From: Chromatiaceae bacterium
GTDB lineage: Bacteria > Pseudomonadota > Gammaproteobacteria > Chromatiales > Chromatiaceae
NCBI GenBank assembly: GCA_012962365.1
Contig: DTXR01000158.1
Location: forward strand, 1-12,530
Direction: 5' to 3'
DNA: 12,530 nucleotides
The notes under the pieces are model-generated. The model did no database searches, was not told where the DNA came from, and saw nothing but the letters and a program-made list of their open reading frames with translations. This document shows positions 1 through 7,838 of this stretch, one piece after another (the first letter of the stretch is position 1; every line of letters begins with the position of its first letter). A program made the translations under genes and the position numbers.

Positions 1-282
1 GATTCCGACGAGCCGCTGCAGACACCGGACGGGCGCGTGATGCTGGCACGGCAATGGGCTGAGGAACTGGGCCTGCAGTATGCGCCCGGCATGGTGTATT
101 TCGACAGCGATGGTAAAGAGGTTTTTCGCTCGGAAGCCTGGCTGAAAGCCTTCCATTTGCATGCGGTGCTGGATTATGTGGCCACCGGCGCTTATCGCCA
201 CCAGCCCAATTTCCAGCGTTTCGTTCAACATCGGGCGGAAATGATGCGGGCCAAGAGCTTTGCCGTGGATCTGATGAAATAG
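1..282 (+). CDS. Thioredoxin-fold protein, C-terminal fragment (5' end outside window)
   Basis: The reading frame is open from the first base and ends in TAG at 280-282, giving 94 residues without the true N-terminus. The segment YAPGMVYFDSDGKEVFR (residues 26-42) has the pattern of the second half of a thioredoxin fold: a likely cis-proline before a beta strand, then a D-x-DGKE turn into the next strand. A helix with LDYVATGAY follows, as in SoxW/DsbD-like thioredoxin proteins that end a domain with 'LDYV..G.Y'. The CxxC active site would lie upstream and is not visible, so redox activity cannot be judged. The tail of about 30 residues after the fold (HQPNFQRFVQHRAEMMRAKS) is basic and helical. 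The gene lies 130 bases upstream of tamA in the same direction, but a separate promoter seems to lie between them. Family assignment is by pattern recognition only. Confidence 0.7.
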   Translation, partial: DSDEPLQTPDGRVMLARQWAEELGLQYAPGMVYFDSDGKEVFRSEAWLKAFHLHAVLDYVATGAYRHQPNFQRFVQHRAEMMRAKSFAVDLMK

Positions 283-329
283 TCACGGTAACACTGATGC
301 GCGGCTCGGCCTGCACGGTGAAAAATCGT

Positions 330-335
330 TATAAT
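330..335 (+). promoter_or_regulatory. Probable -10 box of the tamA-tamB promoter
   Basis: A perfect TATAAT lies in the 130-base gap between the upstream gene and tamA. No good -35 hexamer is seen 16-18 bases upstream (the region is GC-rich, around 306-313), so the promoter may be weak or activator-dependent. Transcription would start near 342, giving a leader of about 70 bases before the tamA start. Confidence 0.5.
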
Positions 336-342
336 CTGAAAA

Positions 343-361
343 CGCCCCGAATCTTTGGGCG
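343..361 (+). other. Small hairpin at the predicted 5' end of the tamAB transcript
   Basis: CGCCC (343-347) can pair with GGGCG (357-361) across a nine-base loop. No T-run follows, so it is not a convincing rho-independent terminator for the upstream gene. If the TATAAT at 330 is used, the stem would sit at the very 5' end of the message, where it could protect the RNA. Confidence 0.3.
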
Positions 362-412
362 CAATAGCAACATGGATGCAGGCAAAAGCATGGTTGGCCA
401 GCAGGGAACTTC

Positions 413-2254
413 ATGGTGAGACTCTCGATACCAAAGCATTTCAACAATCTGCTTTTTGTAGCGGGCCTGTGGCTATTCAGCGCAATGCTTCTTGCCCAGG
501 AACAACAAGCCGCACCGGCACAGGACGACGCTGCTCAAGAAACGCAGGAAGCTACCTCTGCCAAACCCGTACTGAAGGTAGATATCCAGGGTCTTGACGG
601 AGACTTGCTGGAGAATGCGCAGGCCTACCTTGGTTTGTTGCAGAAGAAAGACGACCCGCTGCTCACGGAGCTGTGGATCAAGCATCTGCACAAGAAGTCG
701 GTGGAAGAAATTCGCGCCGCCCTGCAACCCTTCGGTTATTACAATGCTCAGGTGGATGCTTTCCTGGAAAAGAACCCGGAGGGCGTTTGGGTGGCCACCT
801 ACAACGTCGCACCCGGTCCGCAGGTAAAGATCGACAAGATGGAACTGAAGTTGCTGGGCGAGGGCAAGCAGGAACCAAAGTTGCAACAGGCGCTAGCGGC
901 TTTCCCGATCAAGCCGGGTGATGCGCTCGACCATCAGGTCTATGAAAAGGCCAAGGATGCCCTGCTGGAGCTCGCCGACAGCCTGGGGTATCCGGACGTG
1001 GAAGTAAAGATGGCAAAGGTGCTGGTAAACCCGGAAAATAACCGGGCTGATATCACTCTACATCTTGATACCGGTCATAAGTACTTCATCGATGAAATCC
1101 GTCTGTATCAGGACTTTCTGCAGCCTGATTTCGTACGGCGTTATCTGGTGGACGTGAAGCCTGGCGATACCTACTCCCAGGACAATCTGCTCGAAATCCA
1201 GCGGAATCTTATCGAAGCCGGTTATTTCTCTCTGGTGGATATCAAGCCCAGATTCAAACAGGCTCAGGCCTACAAAGTGCCTGTCGATGTCTCTCTCGAG
1301 CCGGCAAAACGTCAAATGTATTCCTTCGGTATTGGTTATGACACCGATATCGGCCCGAACCTGTCCATGCGTTGGGTGCATCGGCGAATCAACAAGTTAG
1401 GCCATAAAGCCGACGCCAGAATCAAGCTGTCGATGAAAAACAATCTGATTCAGGGTAACTACTGGATCCCGATTCGGGACCCACGGACCACCAAACTGGG
1501 TTTTACCGCCAAGCTCGAGAATGAAATTCTGGACGACTCCGAGCGCGAAACGCTGGATCTGGAAGCCGGTTATTATTTGATTTGGCGTGAATGGATTACC
1601 AAACTGTACACTGAACTCAAGTATGAGCAGTTTACCGTTGGCGATGCGCCCACCACAGAATCCACCTTCTTGAGCGTTGGCGGGAGGGCGGAGCGCTCCG
1701 TTTTTGACGAAGGTGTGTACCCCCGTCGGGCATGGGCGCTGTATGCGGATTTGCGCGCCTCACCAGGCTTGATTTCATCGACGGCCTATGTGCGCAGCCA
1801 TATCAAAGGCAGAGCCTACTTGCCGGTTTTGGAGGAAGGGCGCCTGATACTGGCCGGTGAACTCGGTTTGGCCGATGTGAGGGATTTCGACAAGTATCCA
1901 AACTCCCTACGCTTCTTTGCCGGTGGTGACAGCAGTGTCCGCGGATATGACTGGAAATCGTTGGGCCCCGAGGATGATGAGGGGAATGTCATCGGCGGCA
2001 AGCAGGCGCTGAGTGCTACTGTCGAATACAACCACAAGGTTGCCCAGCAATGGCTGGCTGCGGGCTTTGTCGATGCGGGCAACGCTTTCAACGACACGCT
2101 GGATCATATTTTCATCGGCGCCGGTTTTGGTGCGCGCTGGTTATCTCCCGTGGGCACCGTGCGCCTGGATTTCGCCTGGCCCATGAACAAGAAAGATGAG
2201 GACACCCGTTTCTCCGATATCAAGGTGCACTTCGGATTCGAGGTGCTGCTGTGA
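413..2254 (+). CDS. tamA: TamA, Omp85-family outer membrane translocation and assembly protein
   Basis: The product (613 aa) is the outer-membrane half of the TamA-TamB complex, which helps insert or transport certain outer-membrane proteins and has been linked to lipid transport. Residues 1-28 form a signal peptide with likely cleavage after AMLLA. Three POTRA domains follow, at about 52-134, 137-221 and 223-297, then a C-terminal barrel at about 300-613. The diagnostic Omp85 motif VRGY sits at residues 509-512 (GGDSSVRGYDW). The C-terminus (VHFGFEVLL) fits a barrel-closing strand. One signal peptide, three POTRAs and a 16-strand-sized barrel match TamA rather than BamA, which has five POTRAs. 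The ATG at 413 is preceded by AGGGA at good spacing, and the signal peptide begins there. The stop overlaps the tamB start by four bases, pointing to translational coupling. An ordinary, intact gene. Confidence 0.93.
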   Translation: MVRLSIPKHFNNLLFVAGLWLFSAMLLAQEQQAAPAQDDAAQETQEATSAKPVLKVDIQGLDGDLLENAQAYLGLLQKKDDPLLTELWIKHLHKKSVEEIRAALQPFGYYNAQVDAFLEKNPEGVWVATYNVAPGPQVKIDKMELKLLGEGKQEPKLQQALAAFPIKPGDALDHQVYEKAKDALLELADSLGYPDVEVKMAKVLVNPENNRADITLHLDTGHKYFIDEIRLYQDFLQPDFVRRYLVDVKPGDTYSQDNLLEIQRNLIEAGYFSLVDIKPRFKQAQAYKVPVDVSLEPAKRQMYSFGIGYDTDIGPNLSMRWVHRRINKLGHKADARIKLSMKNNLIQGNYWIPIRDPRTTKLGFTAKLENEILDDSERETLDLEAGYYLIWREWITKLYTELKYEQFTVGDAPTTESTFLSVGGRAERSVFDEGVYPRRAWALYADLRASPGLISSTAYVRSHIKGRAYLPVLEEGRLILAGELGLADVRDFDKYPNSLRFFAGGDSSVRGYDWKSLGPEDDEGNVIGGKQALSATVEYNHKVAQQWLAAGFVDAGNAFNDTLDHIFIGAGFGARWLSPVGTVRLDFAWPMNKKDEDTRFSDIKVHFGFEVLL

Positions 2255-5200
2255 AAACCTGGCTGAAGCGGCTGGGCCTTGCTCTTCTGCTGGTGATCGT
2301 GTTGATTATCGTCGCCGGTGCCGTGCTGCTGGGTACCCGCCCCGGGACTCAATGGTTACTGGAAACCGGAAATCGTTTCATCCCCGGGGAACTGGTGGTT
2401 GAGCATACCGAGGGAAACTTGCTAGGCGACCTGCAACTACAGGGTGTCAGCTACCGCAATGAAGACATATCAGTGCGGGTTGGTAAGGTGACCCTGAGTT
2501 GGCTGCCTTCTGAACTGTTCAGTGGTGTGTTTCACTTGCGGGAACTGGGCGTGGAGCAGCTGCGCTATGAAAAACTCAGGGAGACAGAAGAGGAACCTTC
2601 CGAAACGCTGGAGCTTCCGGATATTGAATTGCCGATAACGCTGAAGCTGGATTTGGTGCAGGCTAAAACCCTGGAGATCGTTTCCGCCCCTGAAGCCACT
2701 CCCGTCTTTATCGATCAGGTGCTGCTGGTTGCCGCCTGGGATGCGACCGGCATCAATCTTTCCAAACTTGATCTGGTAATGCCGGAACTGCAGTTTCAGA
2801 GCAGAGGCAAGGTGCTGCCCAAAGCCGACTATCCCCTCGCTCTGGATATGAACTGGGAAGTGAGTGCCGAAGATCTGCCGGCGGTGTCCGGTCAGGGTAA
2901 TCTCAAGGGTGATCTCAAGGCTTTGCAATTACAGCATCAAGTCGAAGGGGATGTGAAGGCGAAGTTGGGTGCGAGCCTGAAGAACGTGCTGCAGGAGCTT
3001 GGTTGGGAGGCAAAGCTACAGATCGCCAGGCTGCCCAACGCCTATCTGCCGCTGGAAGAGTCGGCGTTGCTTGGTATCGACATTGATGCCAAAGGTGATC
3101 TTGCCCGGGCGGATACCAGGATTGCGTTCACGGTGCAGCCGCACAGGGAAGTGGCTGCAGATACAGCACAGCAGCTGTTGCTTAACCTGATTGCCGACAT
3201 CCAGTTTTCCGATCAGCGTTTCAAGCTGCAAGGCGACTGGCAGAACTTGCAATGGCCCCTGACAGGCAAGGCCCAGGTGCTTGCGCCAAGCGGCAAGCTC
3301 CAGGCATCTGGTATTCCCGATGGCTACGTGTTTTCCCTGCACAGTGCCGTACAGGGCGATGACATACCGCCCGGTGACTGGCGGCTGGAAGGGAAGGGCG
3401 ATCTGAACAAGCTCCGGTTGGACAGGCTGCTGGGGAATCTGCTGGAAGGCACGCTGGAGGCCGCTGGCGATCTGGCCTGGTCTCCGAAACTGACCTGGAA
3501 GATGGATGCCACAGCCACAGATATCAACCCGGAGACATTGGCTCCGGAATGGCCGGGCCAACTCAGCGCTGCTGTCTCCACAAGTGGTGAACTGCCGGCA
3601 ACCGGACTGCGTCTGCAGGCGCAAATCAAGGAGCTGCGAGGCACATTGCGCGAGAAGCCTGTTGCGGGCAGCGGTGTTGTGCATATCGACGGCAACAAAC
3701 TGCTGCTGGAGGAAATGGCATTCAGCAGCGGTCAGGCGAAGGTCAATGCGAAGGGTGAGCTGGGTGATGCCTGGAATCTGGACTGGAAACTGGATGTGGC
3801 AGATCTTGCCGATTTGCTGCCTGGGGCGGAAGGAAAGGTTCAGGGAGGCGGCAAGCTTCGGGGCACCCAGAAACAACCCGTCATCGAAGGCAAGCTGAAG
3901 GCAGAAAATCTGTTGGCTGAAGGTACGCACTGCCGCCAGTGCGAGGCAGATTTTTCGGTAGGTCTGGATGACGCCTTTGTATCCCGCGCCCGGATCACCG
4001 GGGCGGATCTGCTGGTTTCCGGGCAAAAAATGCACAGCCTGTCGCTGCAGCTGAACGGACCGTTGCAACGGCACACCGTTGAGCTCGATGTGGATCATCA
4101 GGAAGGCAAACTCAGGTTTGTTGCGGACGGCGCCTATCTCAAAGAAAAGACAGCCTGGCAGGGGAAGATCCCGGAGCTGAGACTGGATGCGGGTGAGTTG
4201 GGAAACTGGAAGTTGCAGCAAGCGGCAAGCCTGTATGCTTCTACGGAGGAAATCAGACTTTCACCTCTGTGTCTGCAGGATCAGCAAACCCGACTTTGTG
4301 CGCAAGTCGATCGGGGCAAGAAAGAAGGCAATGCCAAGTTGAGCCTGAAAGGTTTGTCGTTGGAACGCCTGCGTCCCTGGCTGCCGCCGGAGATCACACA
4401 GCTGTCAGGTGTGCTGCATCTGGATGCGACGGCAGACCTGGGTTCCGTCATCAAAGCCAATCTCGAAGCGACCCTGGAACCGGGAAAGCTTACCTATCTT
4501 GGCCCGCAGTCGAAGTCCATTGCGCTCATGCTTCACGATGGAAAAATCAAGGCTGTCTATGATGAAGCCCAGCTCGCGGCCGAATGGATGCTGCAGGTCG
4601 AGGACAGCATTTTGCAGGGTAAATTGCAGGTTCCCCGTGAGGCGCTGGACAAGGATCCACTGACTGCGTCCCTGCAAGGTGTCGCCAAGGTAGTGGTCAA
4701 GGATCTCAGCCTGATCTCCGCTTTCGTACCCGATATCCAGAAAATAGACGGGAACATCGACGTGGATTTGAAACTGGGCGGGCAGCTGGGCGATCCTCGC
4801 ATCAGTGGCCATGCCGTATTGAAATCAGAGCAGGTGGTTGTCCCCCGTGCTGGTCTGGAGCTGAAGGGCGTACTGATGCAAATAACGGGGACGGGTGGTG
4901 AACAACTGGATATAACCGGTGCCATCAGTTCCGGAAAGGGAACGCTGGCGTTGAAGGGAATGGTGCTTCTGGATGCAGAGAAGAGCTGGCCTGCAAAGCT
5001 GACGCTCAAGGGTGATGAATTTCAGCTGGCGAACCTTCCCGAGGCGCAAGTAGTCATCAATCCGGATCTGAACCTGGAGAGCAGCGGGGACATTATCCGG
5101 ATTCGCGGCAAACTGGATGTTCCGCTGGCGCGGCTCGAATTACACGACCTGCCCGCAGGTACTCATGACGTTTCACCCGATGTGATGGTAATGAATGAGG

Positions 5201-5811
5201 ATGGCAGTGTGGAGGAGACGGCGGATTCAAAAATTGATGCGGAAGTGACGATCACTCTGGGTGAGGACGTACACTTCAGCGGATTCGGTCTGGACGCTGA
5301 TCTTGGCGGCAAGCTGACCATCGTTCAGAATCCGGGCAAAGTAGCTACCGCCAACGGCGAGCTGAAAGTCGAATCCGGCAGCTTTCTGGCCTATGGACAG
5401 CACCTGACCATCGAAAGAGGCAGGATCTCCTATGCCGGCGGCCGTATCGATAACCCGGGCCTGAGATTGCGGGCGAGCCGAAAAACAAACGATATCACTG
5501 TGGGCGTGGAAGTGGCGGGCACGGCGAAAAAACCGAAGATCAATACCTTTTCCTCCGACCCGGACATGACGGAAAAAGATGTGGTATCCATGCTCCTTAC
5601 CGGTCAGAAAAGCGGCGATCTGTCGGAAGCAAAAGTCTATACCGGAAAGCAGATAACGCCGGATCTCAACGTCGGTGTCAACCTGGGTGGGGGCAGAGAT
5701 GGCAGCGAATTCGTCGCCCGCTACCGGCTCATGGACAACGTCAACCTGGAAGGCACTAGCAGCTCAAAGAAGAGCGGCGTGAGCATCAACTACACCATCG
5801 AGCTGGAGTGA
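2251..5811 (+). CDS. tamB: TamB, periplasm-spanning translocation and assembly protein (DUF490)
   Basis: The product (1186 aa) is the AsmA-like partner of TamA, anchored in the inner membrane and bridging the periplasm. A single N-terminal transmembrane segment lies at residues 8-28. A very long stretch of short beta-rich repeats follows, as expected for the hydrophobic groove of this family. The C-terminal TamB/DUF490 domain covers about 815-1186, with the conserved region near residue 1100 (SDPDMTEKDVVSMLLTGQ) and a beta-strand C-terminus. The start codon is GTG at 2251, overlapping the tamA stop as GTGA. It is chosen because it gives the membrane anchor at once and no better site exists. 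Four cysteines can be seen in two pairs, C561/C564 (CRQC) and C674/C683, which could form periplasmic disulphides. The 3' end overlaps the convergent regulator gene by 22 bases. Length is near the roughly 1250 residues usual for the family. Confidence 0.93.
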   Translation: MKTWLKRLGLALLLVIVLIIVAGAVLLGTRPGTQWLLETGNRFIPGELVVEHTEGNLLGDLQLQGVSYRNEDISVRVGKVTLSWLPSELFSGVFHLRELGVEQLRYEKLRETEEEPSETLELPDIELPITLKLDLVQAKTLEIVSAPEATPVFIDQVLLVAAWDATGINLSKLDLVMPELQFQSRGKVLPKADYPLALDMNWEVSAEDLPAVSGQGNLKGDLKALQLQHQVEGDVKAKLGASLKNVLQELGWEAKLQIARLPNAYLPLEESALLGIDIDAKGDLARADTRIAFTVQPHREVAADTAQQLLLNLIADIQFSDQRFKLQGDWQNLQWPLTGKAQVLAPSGKLQASGIPDGYVFSLHSAVQGDDIPPGDWRLEGKGDLNKLRLDRLLGNLLEGTLEAAGDLAWSPKLTWKMDATATDINPETLAPEWPGQLSAAVSTSGELPATGLRLQAQIKELRGTLREKPVAGSGVVHIDGNKLLLEEMAFSSGQAKVNAKGELGDAWNLDWKLDVADLADLLPGAEGKVQGGGKLRGTQKQPVIEGKLKAENLLAEGTHCRQCEADFSVGLDDAFVSRARITGADLLVSGQKMHSLSLQLNGPLQRHTVELDVDHQEGKLRFVADGAYLKEKTAWQGKIPELRLDAGELGNWKLQQAASLYASTEEIRLSPLCLQDQQTRLCAQVDRGKKEGNAKLSLKGLSLERLRPWLPPEITQLSGVLHLDATADLGSVIKANLEATLEPGKLTYLGPQSKSIALMLHDGKIKAVYDEAQLAAEWMLQVEDSILQGKLQVPREALDKDPLTASLQGVAKVVVKDLSLISAFVPDIQKIDGNIDVDLKLGGQLGDPRISGHAVLKSEQVVVPRAGLELKGVLMQITGTGGEQLDITGAISSGKGTLALKGMVLLDAEKSWPAKLTLKGDEFQLANLPEAQVVINPDLNLESSGDIIRIRGKLDVPLARLELHDLPAGTHDVSPDVMVMNEDGSVEETADSKIDAEVTITLGEDVHFSGFGLDADLGGKLTIVQNPGKVATANGELKVESGSFLAYGQHLTIERGRISYAGGRIDNPGLRLRASRKTNDITVGVEVAGTAKKPKINTFSSDPDMTEKDVVSMLLTGQKSGDLSEAKVYTGKQITPDLNVGVNLGGGRDGSEFVARYRLMDNVNLEGTSSSKKSGVSINYTIELE

Positions 5812-7613
5812 CTGGAGTGTAACTGCCTGGTGGTATCGGTTTGTTCAAGCAGCCAATGACCTTCAGGAAAACCCATTCTGAGGATAAACTTTTTCCAGCG
5901 TGTATCTTCATGCAGGTTTCTGAAAAACGTATAGTTGATTTTCATAATCAGGTTCGGATCGCGCTGCTCATAGGCAGTTTCCAGCCACTTGAATGCATCA
6001 TCGATCTCGCCCCTGCAAGCATGGAGATACGCGAGAATTGTCGGATGATGTTCGCTGTAACGGTCAATGAACTCGATTAACAGTTTATCGGCTTCTGTTT
6101 CCTTGCCCATAGTAAACAACACACAGTGTTGAGTGAACAGCCGCCAGAATTCATGAGGTTCTTTGTTGGCTTCGAATAAGGCTTCTTCATGCTTGCCTTG
6201 TCGAAGCAAAATAAAGCTTACCGTCATATGCTGGATTGCAGCATCCGGTGTGATTTCGTTGTACTTGTGAATGGCTTTCAAAGCTTCGTCGAAGCGGCTT
6301 AGCCAACCATATACAATACCAAGGTTGTAGTAGTTGATCGCAAGGAAAGGGTCCATGCCAATTGCTTTCGACAGCAATTGTAGCGCCTCATCCAGTCTAC
6401 CCAGATCCATGGCATTGTGCGCCGCTATGCTGATGATTTCGGAATCGTTCCAACCGAGGGACAGGGCTTTGTCGATGTTTATTATCGATTGCTCAAAATC
6501 CCAGTTCATGATGTTGATCAGGGAAAGCTGTGCGTAAGATCGCGCATAGTTCCTGTCCAGGGCGATAGCGCGCTGAACCGCTTCTTCGGACAGATTCAGC
6601 CCTTCGGAAAAGGGTTTTTTATAGAGATAGGATGTTGCCTGGAAGACGATTCTGCTGAGTAACAGCCATGCCGGTGCATAGTTCGCATCGATGGCGATAG
6701 CCTGTTTTACTTTCTTTTCTGCTTCCAGGCTCGCTTCATCTGTAAATTGTTGATGCAAGTGCTTGGCCTGCAAGTACAAGGTGTAGGCGTCCGTGTTGGC
6801 CGGAATGGACTTCGCCATTTTTCCAAAAAGGGTAAGCTCTAATTGTTTGGTGACAGCTTCGGCTATATCGTCCTGTGTCTGGAAAATATCGTCCAGGGTG
6901 TGTCGGTATGTTTCTGACCACAGATGGGCGCTGTCAGACGCCTGGATAAGCTGTGCGGTAATCCGAACGTTGTTCCCTGATTTGCGAACGCTCCCTTCCA
7001 AAACATGGGTGGTACCCAGATCATTGGCAATTTCCTTGATGCTTTTGTTGGTATTCTTGTAAGAAAAGGAGGAGGTTCGGCTGATGACCTTGAGTTCTGG
7101 TATCTTGGTCATCAGATTGATCAGTTCCTCACTGATGCCATCCGAAAAGTATTCCTGATCATGGTCGGGACTTAAATCCGTGAATGCGAGTACGGCGATG
7201 GTTTTCTGTGATGGATGGCAACTCCGGTCGTTTTCAGTTTCCCGATCAGGGTGGTCCGGCAGTTCCGTCACGTTTGCGATAAACTGGTAACCTCGTCCGT
7301 GAATGGTCTTGATGGTTTGTTGCAACTGGCCGTTGTCACCCACGGCTTTCCTGGCGCTCTTGATGTGGTTGTTCAGCGATGTGTCGGAAACTACCCGCCC
7401 CTGCCAGATACTGTCGAAAAGCTCCTGCCGTGAAACCACTCTGTTGTGGTTTGTAATGAGATAGACAAGCAAATCAAACACCTGTGGCTCGATTGCCACT
7501 CTGCCCCACTGATCTGAAAGAAGAAAATTCTCGGTATCAACTTCATGTCTGCCGAAACGATACAACATTGTTTTTTTTAAGCCCTGCCCAGGATATTTGT
7601 GCTGTTTTTCCAT
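5790..7613 (-). CDS. Winged-helix / TolB-like / TPR transcriptional regulator (CadC-type DNA-binding domain, soluble)
   Basis: Numbering is from the ATG at 7613 (607 aa). Residues 16-115 form an OmpR/CadC-type winged helix; the wing is seen as TIKTIHGRGYQFIA and the recognition region as RVVSDTSLNNHIKSARKAVG. Residues 137-265 match the TolB/FlgO-like domain often fused to it (KTIAVLAFTDLSPDHDQEYF, DGISEELINLM, HVLEGSVRKSG). Residues 290-560 form TPR-like helical repeats, for example ALDRNYARSYAQLSLI and LGIVYGWLSRFDEALKAI. No transmembrane segment links the DNA-binding and sensor parts, unlike CadC or ToxR, so the protein should be cytoplasmic. The start is uncertain. GTG at 7631 lies too near the likely promoter, ATG at 7613 is used here, and ATG at 7568 has an AGGG upstream and begins right at the domain (MLYRFG). 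It is divergent from the secreted-protein operon and probably controls it and itself. The signal it senses is unknown. Confidence 0.88.
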   Translation of the reverse strand: MEKQHKYPGQGLKKTMLYRFGRHEVDTENFLLSDQWGRVAIEPQVFDLLVYLITNHNRVVSRQELFDSIWQGRVVSDTSLNNHIKSARKAVGDNGQLQQTIKTIHGRGYQFIANVTELPDHPDRETENDRSCHPSQKTIAVLAFTDLSPDHDQEYFSDGISEELINLMTKIPELKVISRTSSFSYKNTNKSIKEIANDLGTTHVLEGSVRKSGNNVRITAQLIQASDSAHLWSETYRHTLDDIFQTQDDIAEAVTKQLELTLFGKMAKSIPANTDAYTLYLQAKHLHQQFTDEASLEAEKKVKQAIAIDANYAPAWLLLSRIVFQATSYLYKKPFSEGLNLSEEAVQRAIALDRNYARSYAQLSLINIMNWDFEQSIINIDKALSLGWNDSEIISIAAHNAMDLGRLDEALQLLSKAIGMDPFLAINYYNLGIVYGWLSRFDEALKAIHKYNEITPDAAIQHMTVSFILLRQGKHEEALFEANKEPHEFWRLFTQHCVLFTMGKETEADKLLIEFIDRYSEHHPTILAYLHACRGEIDDAFKWLETAYEQRDPNLIMKINYTFFRNLHEDTRWKKFILRMGFPEGHWLLEQTDTTRQLHSSHSSSMV

Positions 7614-7640
7614 TAGATCATAAATCCACACATTTCCGAT

Positions 7641-7646
7641 GTTATA
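7641..7646 (-). promoter_or_regulatory. Candidate -10 box for the regulator gene
   Basis: On the minus strand TATAAC lies in an AT-rich stretch and would start transcription near 7634. That leaves a short leader to the ATG at 7613 and makes the GTG at 7631 unlikely. The -35 area (about 7663-7669) matches the consensus poorly and touches the 11-bp repeats at 7668-7700. Regulator binding there could therefore affect its own gene. Tentative. Confidence 0.3.
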
Positions 7647-7667
7647 TTTACATATGCTGGGTTTTTC

Positions 7668-7700
7668 ATGAGGAAATCATGAGGAAATCATGAGAAAGTC
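7668..7700. repeat. Three tandem 11-bp direct repeats, probable operator
   Basis: Two exact copies of ATGAGGAAATC (7668-7678, 7679-7689) are followed by a third with two changes, ATGAGAAAGTC (7690-7700). The 11-base period is about one helical turn, so each copy presents the same face. OmpR/PhoB-type winged-helix proteins bind head-to-tail on direct repeats of this spacing. The block lies between the divergent regulator and the secreted-protein operon, just upstream of the operon's candidate promoter and beside that of the regulator. The repeats are seen directly; the operator role is inferred from context. Confidence 0.6.
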
Positions 7701-7706
7701 TTCATG

Positions 7707-7733
7707 TTTGCAGCGAGGTCTGCTGCCTACAAT
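7707..7733 (+). promoter_or_regulatory. Candidate promoter of the beta-propeller/beta-helix operon
   Basis: TACAAT at 7728-7733 is a reasonable -10 box. The best -35 is a weak TTTGCA at 7707-7712 with a 15-base spacer, shorter than ideal. A poor -35 with repeats ending at 7700 just upstream is what an activator-dependent promoter would look like. Transcription would start near 7740, leaving a leader of about 100 bases. Confidence 0.35.
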
Positions 7734-7769
7734 AAAGTATTAGGGTTTGTATGGAACGAACAGAAATAA

Positions 7770-7786
7770 GGGGCGCTAATTGCCCC
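7770..7786 (+). other. Hairpin in the operon leader
   Basis: GGGGC (7770-7774) and GCCCC (7782-7786) form a five-pair stem with a seven-base loop. GCCC at 7782-7785 could instead pair with GGGC at 7793-7796, so two exclusive stems are possible. No T-run follows, and no known riboswitch was recognised. Confidence 0.3.
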
Positions 7787-7827
7787 CACAAAGGGCTTAT
7801 GTCTTGCCGCCAACTATTCGTAAATGC

Positions 7828-7832
7828 AGGAG
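7828..7832 (+). promoter_or_regulatory. Ribosome binding site fixing the start of the beta-propeller gene
   Basis: AGGAG lies six bases before the ATG at 7839. An in-frame ATG at 7824 sits upstream of this site, so it is rejected as the start. The signal peptide begins directly at 7839 with MKKYFYS. Confidence 0.75.
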
Positions 7833-7838
7833 ATCACC

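Noticed and set aside
413..2254. The Omp85 protein as BamA
   Set aside because: It has three POTRA domains and 613 residues, and is coupled to tamB; BamA has five POTRAs and is about 800 residues.
3016..4221. A 401-codon open frame on the minus strand inside tamB
   Set aside because: It lies wholly antisense to a well-supported tamB frame, shows no domain or signal peptide, and has low-complexity composition typical of a shadow frame in GC-rich DNA.
7484..7693. A + strand open frame of 69 codons across the regulator start and the 11-bp repeats
   Set aside because: Most of it is antisense to the regulator's winged-helix domain, and its product shows no recognisable features.
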